Below, one piece after another: positions 59,246-64,000 of a stretch of 64,000 nucleotides of DNA. A program made the translations under genes and the position numbers. Source of the DNA: Toxorhynchites rutilus septentrionalis (taxonomy: Eukaryota; Arthropoda; Insecta; Diptera; Culicidae); assembly GCF_029784135.1 (NCBI RefSeq), contig NC_073745.1, positions 197,745,807-197,809,806 on the forward strand, given 5' to 3'. Positions within the stretch are counted from its first letter, which is position 1, and each line of letters opens with the position of its first letter. The notes beneath the pieces are model-generated. The model was given only the letters and a program-made list of their open reading frames with translations, made no database searches and was not told the origin of the DNA.

Positions 59246-60548
59246 AAGTCTGCTTCATTTAATATTGGAACACAAACAATTGCGTGTAGTTCAGTCATTT
59301 ATTAACGAATTCATAATTTGTTTTTCATACAAATGTAGCATTTTCTTTACTCTTTCATAAAAAAAATTTTAAAAAATTATTCATTGCTGTTTCGAAGAAA
59401 TTCTCGTACTTTTCCCGTAATACGGCACATTAGGCGGCGCACACCCTTTTCGTCCACCGTTTTGGCGATTTGATTCCACCAGTTCTTCATTTGAGTCATG
59501 TTCCTAACAAGTTTTCCCTTTGCCTTAAGCCTCCGCTTCGTGATTGCCCAGTATTTCTCTATCGGCCGGAACTGGGGGCAGTTTGGGGGGTTGAGGTCCT
59601 TCGGTATTACGCTGACCCCGTTCGTTGCGTACCATTCCATAACCGTTTTGCTGTAATGACAGCTTGCGGGGTCCGGCCAAAACATTACTGGACGGTCGTG
59701 GGCACGAATAAACGGCAGAATCCGTTTCTGTGGCACTCTTTTTTGTAGACTTCTGATGTCATTGTCTTGTCAGTGAGAAAGACTTTGGTTTTCTGTCCAC
59801 AACTGCATATCCCCTGCCAAATCATGTACTTGCGGGCGAATTTATCCGCAAACACGAACTTAAATTTTGCAGGTACATCCTTCCGAGCCGTCGCCAAATA
59901 AAATTTTTGACCTGGGATTTGCCCAAAGTCCGCCTTCACGTAGGTCTCATCGTCCATCAGAATACATCCGTCGAACTTGGTCAGCACTTGGTCGTACAGC
60001 TTTCGAGTACGGATTCTGGCCACATTGTTCTGCTTCAGCGTCCGATTTGGCTGTTTGCTGGCTCGGAATGACCTTATTCCTTCCCGGAGACGAATTCGTC
60101 GCACCGTACTGTAAGCGGCCTGGAACTTATTGGCCAAATCGCGGTCTGAAAGATTGGGATTCCTCTTGACGGCCTTGATGACTTTCCCACGCAGTTTCCG
60201 GTCGACAGTTCCACTCCGACGCTTCGAATGCGGCTTCCGAGCCGTCGTCAATGTTTCCTTGTACTGCTTGATAACACGCCATACGGTATTTCTGGGCATT
60301 TTAAGCTGTTTAGCTAGCTTAGATGCCGACAACAATGGATTTTCAAGAAAACTGTGCACAATTTTATCTCTCCGTTCGGCTTCCATGGCGGTTGTTTACA
60401 AAATGCTATCGTTTGGTGTTATGACATAAATACATGGTGAAAGGTAATGAATTTCCCGACACGTGGGTGAAAAAAGTTTCCAAATCCGTCCACTAGGAGC
60501 GCCACAATGAGCAAAAGAATTTGTTCCAATATTAAATGAAGCAGACTT
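59246..60548 (-). mobile_element. DD37E (ITmD37E-like) transposon, nearly intact
   Basis: 27-bp inverted termini (59246-59272 and 60522-60548) begin AAGTCTGCTTCATTTAATAT and are bordered by TA at 59244-59245 and 60549-60550. Length 1,303 bp. It differs in its termini and sequence from the element at 49080, so it is a separate family of the same type. One transposase gene, with one detected lesion. Confidence 0.93.
59377..60386 (-). pseudogene. DD37E transposase, one frameshift from open
   Basis: The start is the ATG at 60386 (MEAERRDKIVHSFLENP), just inside the element. Helix-turn-helix regions occupy about residues 16-40 and 78-100. MDDETYVKADF, with the first catalytic Asp, is at about residues 144-154. 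Then FADKFARKYMIWQGICSCGQ follows. At a run of six A (T at 59739-59744) the frame is lost by one base, near residue 217. The next frame continues with VPQKRILPFIRAHDRP, FWPDPASCHYS (second Asp) and, 37 residues on, the Glu of FRPIEKYW, which gives DD37E spacing. It ends at 59377 after REFLRNSNE. The total is close to the family's usual 330-350 residues. A homopolymer sequencing error could explain the break. Confidence 0.92.
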
Positions 60549-60550
60549 TA

Positions 60551-61590
60551 TCCTTCAACTGGACAGATCATTTGTTTTGTAGAAATTATAGCTGTTTGAT
60601 AAAATTTCTGAATTTCTTGCAAAAGTAGTGAAGAATCGATTATAAGGATTTTGTTTTTCAGAAAATCGAACATGAATTCTTGCGTAACTTTTGAAAAGGT
60701 CCTAAGTAACAAATGTAAACAAATCGAGTTAATGGATGCACACGATTAGCTCTCAATCATTGAACGCATTGCGAAAACAACCGTTCAAGTATCTATCCTT
60801 TTCACCTTTTTATCACTGATACAAATATGTCCAATGTACAGATTCTAATTTTAAGCACTCAACTGTTACTTCGGACGCCACTTTCCTCTGACGCTCGATA
60901 CGTCCGAAGTAACAAAGCAATGAAAACAAAACGAAGTCGCACTTTGGACATTTTGAGTTTGTGTTATTTTCGGGTGTAGATATCGTTTTTAATGCAGTTC
61001 TACTAGTGATAACAATAAAGATCTGCTTTTAGCACGAAGTGCAAGTGTTTGAATCGTTGTTCAGTAGTTATTTTCAAATTTTCATTGTGCAACGTAATTC
61101 GTCCAATATACAAAGCCGTCAGTCAAAACGTCCAATGTAACATTTTTCGCTCGGAGGCCTCTATTTTAAACTAAAATCACATTACAACAGTCACGATTGG
61201 TTTTTCAAAGTTATTATTGGCTGCTAGTGGTAAAAGTAGTGATAAAGACCGATTCATTTTGAAACAATTCGCGGAACAATGTTCCGGTCTTTAACTTCGT
61301 TTTTCTCGATTTGATGTGAATGTTACATAGGACCTTTTCAAAAGTTACGCGAGAATTCTAGAAAAAAGTATCTGGACAAAAAAATTAGGGAGTATTTCTA
61401 AAAAAATTATATTGAACTGTTCGTAAAATTCTTGCCAAAACACAAACATTTTACAAAACATATCAATGTTTTGCCACAGAACCATCTTGAAAATTTTCGA
61501 TAAGAAATTTCATGGGAAATTGTATCTTTTTGATTTGTTGGATCTTTTTCCATGACATTATTGTAAAAGTGATTTTCTGGATGATTCCAT
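60551..61590. other. unassigned sequence
   Basis: CCTTTTCAAAAGTTACGC and its complement (near 61328 and 60684) form an inverted pair about 640 nt apart with similar neighbours, so a TIR-type element is possible here. No coding sequence is recognised. Confidence 0.4.
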
Positions 61591-61594
61591 AAGA

Positions 61595-62091
61595 ATCATG
61601 AATCTATTCTACAATTACATATTGACGAGCGTTGTGAGTCCATTTGATCCATTTGACGAAATTGATCTTAGTTCGAAAATGGAAATTGATTTTAATGTGA
61701 TAAAACGCACTTTTATATCTTCTTCTATCTATATAAAAAATGGATCGCCGAATGTGTTGATAAGAGCAAAACTCGAGAAAGGAATTGTCCGACTCAGTTC
61801 TGTCTTCATTCTATCATATTTTCTGTATCAAACATTTATTCCATGTAACGAAGAAACATGTTATTTGCAAGTGAATGAAAAATCTTGCACGAGAATTGTG
61901 TCTGAAAATAATGTTATATTATAATGTCGAGTATTGGTGGAAGTACTAAAATGTCATGGTAAAAAATAATTTCAAAGGGTAGATTAGAAGTTCAATCAAT
62001 GAACAATTCTGCGATTGGACCCATAAACGTGCGCTTAGTAAGAAAACAAAAAATAAATTTTGGGCGGGACGAAGTTTGCCGGGTTAGCTAG
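61595..62091 (+). mobile_element. Helitron 3' portion
   Basis: Homologous to the 3' third of the Helitron at 32465-34089, from about 33585 on. It ends GCCGGGTTAGCTAG at 62091 before a T, so the CTAG terminus is intact. The tandem-unit region and the TCTATATATA start are absent, although an internal TCTATATAAAAAATGG at about 61727 could act as the start of a shorter derivative. A 108-codon frame (61598-61924) is shared in part with the other copies; whether it is coding is doubtful. Confidence 0.78.
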
Positions 62092-62163
62092 TAATTAATA
62101 AAAAATGAAAATGATAGAGATTTGACCCATTAAACTGCCAAAACAAAAACAAAAGATAAACAA

Positions 62164-62250
62164 AAGAAAACTTAATTCGAATTCTGGAATATTTCCTACA
62201 TGAAAAACTTTCATGTAGGAAATATTCCAGAATTCGAATTAAGTTTTCTT
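62164..62250. repeat. perfect palindrome, 42-nt arms, 3-nt loop
   Basis: The left arm 62164-62205 and right arm 62209-62250 are exact reverse complements over 42 nt with an AAC loop. The arms contain AATTCGAATT and CTGGAATATTTCCTACATG. Flanks on both sides are unrelated. There is no open frame. Confidence 0.96.
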
Positions 62251-62525
62251 ATTTTCTGCATAAAAAATGTGCCAAATTCCAGGCAGAAATGGGGGGAGAA
62301 AAGCGAACGAAATACAAAAAAAAACTCTGTTTAAAACAAGTCCTGTTTGACTGTTCGTTGGCTAGAGCGTTACTGGAATAGAATTCGCAAATAACATTTC
62401 TATATTCTTCTCTGGTGAATTGTGCCTCGTCGCTACGCTATGTGCTTGTTTTTGATGGCACGGCTGGGAGAGCATAGATTGCAATCAGAACGTGGAATTT
62501 TTGGTGGCTTGCTTGGCTTTGTAAA

Positions 62526-62765
62526 TTGCTCAGAAGTTTGGCATTAAAAAAATTATTTGAAAACCCCGATTCCCTCCTTGGGTGATTTTTCGATTTTCTA
62601 AAAACTCAAACTTTGACCGCTTTGCGCCACTCTCCCTTAAGTTCGATTTAGCTGAAATTTTGCATAGGAAGTTTTTTCGGGGTGGTAAACATTTTGATTG
62701 AGGTAACTCTTTGAATTTTTAGAGTCGTTTTTTTATACATTCATTGGTACCCTAATGTGCGTAGA
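62526..62765 (+). repeat. dispersed repeat (ATTTGGCATCAAAAA family), partial copy
   Basis: Holds GGGTGATTTTTCGATTTTCT, ACTCAAACTTTGACCGCTTT, GCTGAAATTTTGCATAGG and CATTGGTACCCTAATG in the same order as the copies at 37684-37810 and 36900-37395. Confidence 0.7.
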
Positions 62766-63019
62766 AATGTTTATAACTAATTAGTGCTTGAATGTATACC
62801 AAGAAATCAAGAAATATCAAGAAATGCTCCAGTTTTCAGCATTATAAATCTTCAATTTTTTCGTTACAAATTATCAATCTATCATTATTTAGTTATCTCC
62901 CTTTATAATATTTTTCATACATTTTTATTAGAATACTGCTCCAATTTGACAAATAGTGGTGTCGTGGTGATGGTGGTCACTAAAATAAAGATATGAATTT
63001 TTAGGTTTTAGGAATTTAT

Positions 63020-63415
63020 CCAGCTCTTTCTACGTGAATTTCAGAATTTACGCGGTTTTTTAACGCGGATTTCGGAATTTACGCGGCACTTGTCAACCGC
63101 GTAAAAAGTGACTCCAGTGTAAACAAATTTCATGTGCTAGTTGATGTGACTTTCCACGAAATAAATTTGTATTGTATCACTGATTAGTGACTGAGAATTA
63201 AAAGGAGAAACAGATATAATGATTGTAGCATGCAAAAAAATCAGTTAATCAATTGTTAGAATATGGGTTGCATTTCAAACTAATAATTCACTGTTTGTTT
63301 GATTTTTACATGGATTTTGAAATTTACGCAGTTTATTTCTATGCGGATTTTGAAATGTACGCGTCTTTACGCGGTTTTTTTACGCGCTACGCGTAAAAAG
63401 GAACTTCAGTGTAGA
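63020..63415 (+). repeat. TTACGCGG-rich dispersed repeat, two units
   Basis: GAATTTACGCGGTTTTTTAA and GCGTAAAAAGTGACTCCAGT at 63045-63122, and a diverged second unit at about 63310-63415 ending GCGTAAAAAGGAACTTCAGT. Both units end in (C/T)AGTGTA. The type recurs in culicine genomes; here it is non-coding. Confidence 0.65.
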
Positions 63416-64000
63416 TTCAATGTTTTATACATCCTTTCCTAATTAAATCACGTCTCTATTCTGGAGAGGATCTGCTGGAGGTATTTTTTTTTAATATTAA
63501 ATTAATACAAAATTTTTATATTCAATTCAATGTTTGAGCGATTTCCTTCAATGGTGTATTCAATATGTAATTTTTCCCAGAAGGTTCATTATCTATTCAA
63601 CAATTGTATCAAGCACCTATAAGTAATCAGGCAGGTGAATTTTGTGTAACGATTTATTGGCAATATTTTGAAAATATTACCCGTGATTCAAATTGGTCGT
63701 ATGATAATGAAAATTGTCATTTTGGGCAGTTGCAGCCATATGTACAAGATTCCCAAAAAAATCACAGGGCGGCAAAACAGCAGCCAGTTAATTCGATGTG
63801 GAATTGTTTTATGACATTCAAAGTGATACGGACTGAATATATTGATACAGTGGTAGACATTCGTTTAGCCGCACCCTATTTTTCCTCAATATTTTTAGAA
63901 ATAAGTCAATTCTTTGTACAGTTTTGTTCATAAAAGACTATTATTGTTTATTTTCATCGAATTCATTCTAAAAAAAAAGTATAAATTCACTTTTTGTTTT
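63416..64000. other. unassigned sequence at the right edge
   Basis: A plus-strand frame at 63604-63933 encodes 109 residues (YQAPISNQAGEFCVTIYWQY near its start), but it begins with TTG, has no splice context and matches nothing I recognise. No other feature. Confidence 0.35.

Overview
This is an insect nuclear genomic window, most likely from a culicine (Aedes-like) mosquito. That rests on the repeat content. I see tRNA-derived SINEs of the Feilai type, two IS630-Tc1-mariner elements of the DD37E type described from mosquitoes, TTAGG-ended mariners, Helitrons that start TCTATATA and end CTAG, and pogo-like and TTAA-flanked MITEs. Species is not resolved. No bacterial operon, rRNA or functional tRNA gene is visible.

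Layout. 1-6280: a 3.09 kb unit present twice in direct tandem, each copy carrying a piece of a mariner element and a tRNA-derived SINE. 7.1-8.4 kb: an inverted pair of a dispersed repeat. 9-16.7 kb: mostly unassigned sequence, a foldback, a Helitron 3' end and a long AT-rich array of a TATCAAAAA-like motif. 16.7-20.4 kb: a Helitron interrupted by an opposite-orientation copy of the same array, then a second array with a period near 13 nt. 20.4-25.7 kb: unassigned sequence holding a strong candidate recursive splice site, and a TIR element with a 118-bp tandem core. 26.6-29.7 kb: a hAT transposase C-terminus and a TTAA-flanked element with a dead mariner inside it. 32.4-42.8 kb: two complete non-autonomous Helitrons in opposite orientation and a broken APE/RT non-LTR retrotransposon that carries a nested 401-bp retroposon. 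43.3-50.4 kb: a long-TIR element, a Feilai-like SINE and a broken DD37E transposon. 53-54 kb: a retroposon 3' end and a pogo-like MITE. 55.2 kb: the only convincing host-gene piece, a phase 1-1 histidine-rich coding exon on the plus strand. 58.5-62.3 kb: a SINE, a nearly intact DD37E transposon, a Helitron end and a perfect 42-nt-arm palindrome.

How it fits together. The plus-strand exon, together with a plus-strand AG/GT ratchet-type splice site 34 kb upstream, suggests that much of the window is one very long intron of a plus-strand gene that has filled with nested transposons. That is inference. I found no new multi-gene system. The most unusual items are the near-identical tandem duplication in which one mariner copy gained a stop codon, two near-perfect palindromes with 3-nt loops (one spanning a mariner stop codon), the recursive splice candidate, the two inverted higher-order TATCAAAAA arrays, and a DD37E transposase whose catalytic spacing was shortened by nine residues.
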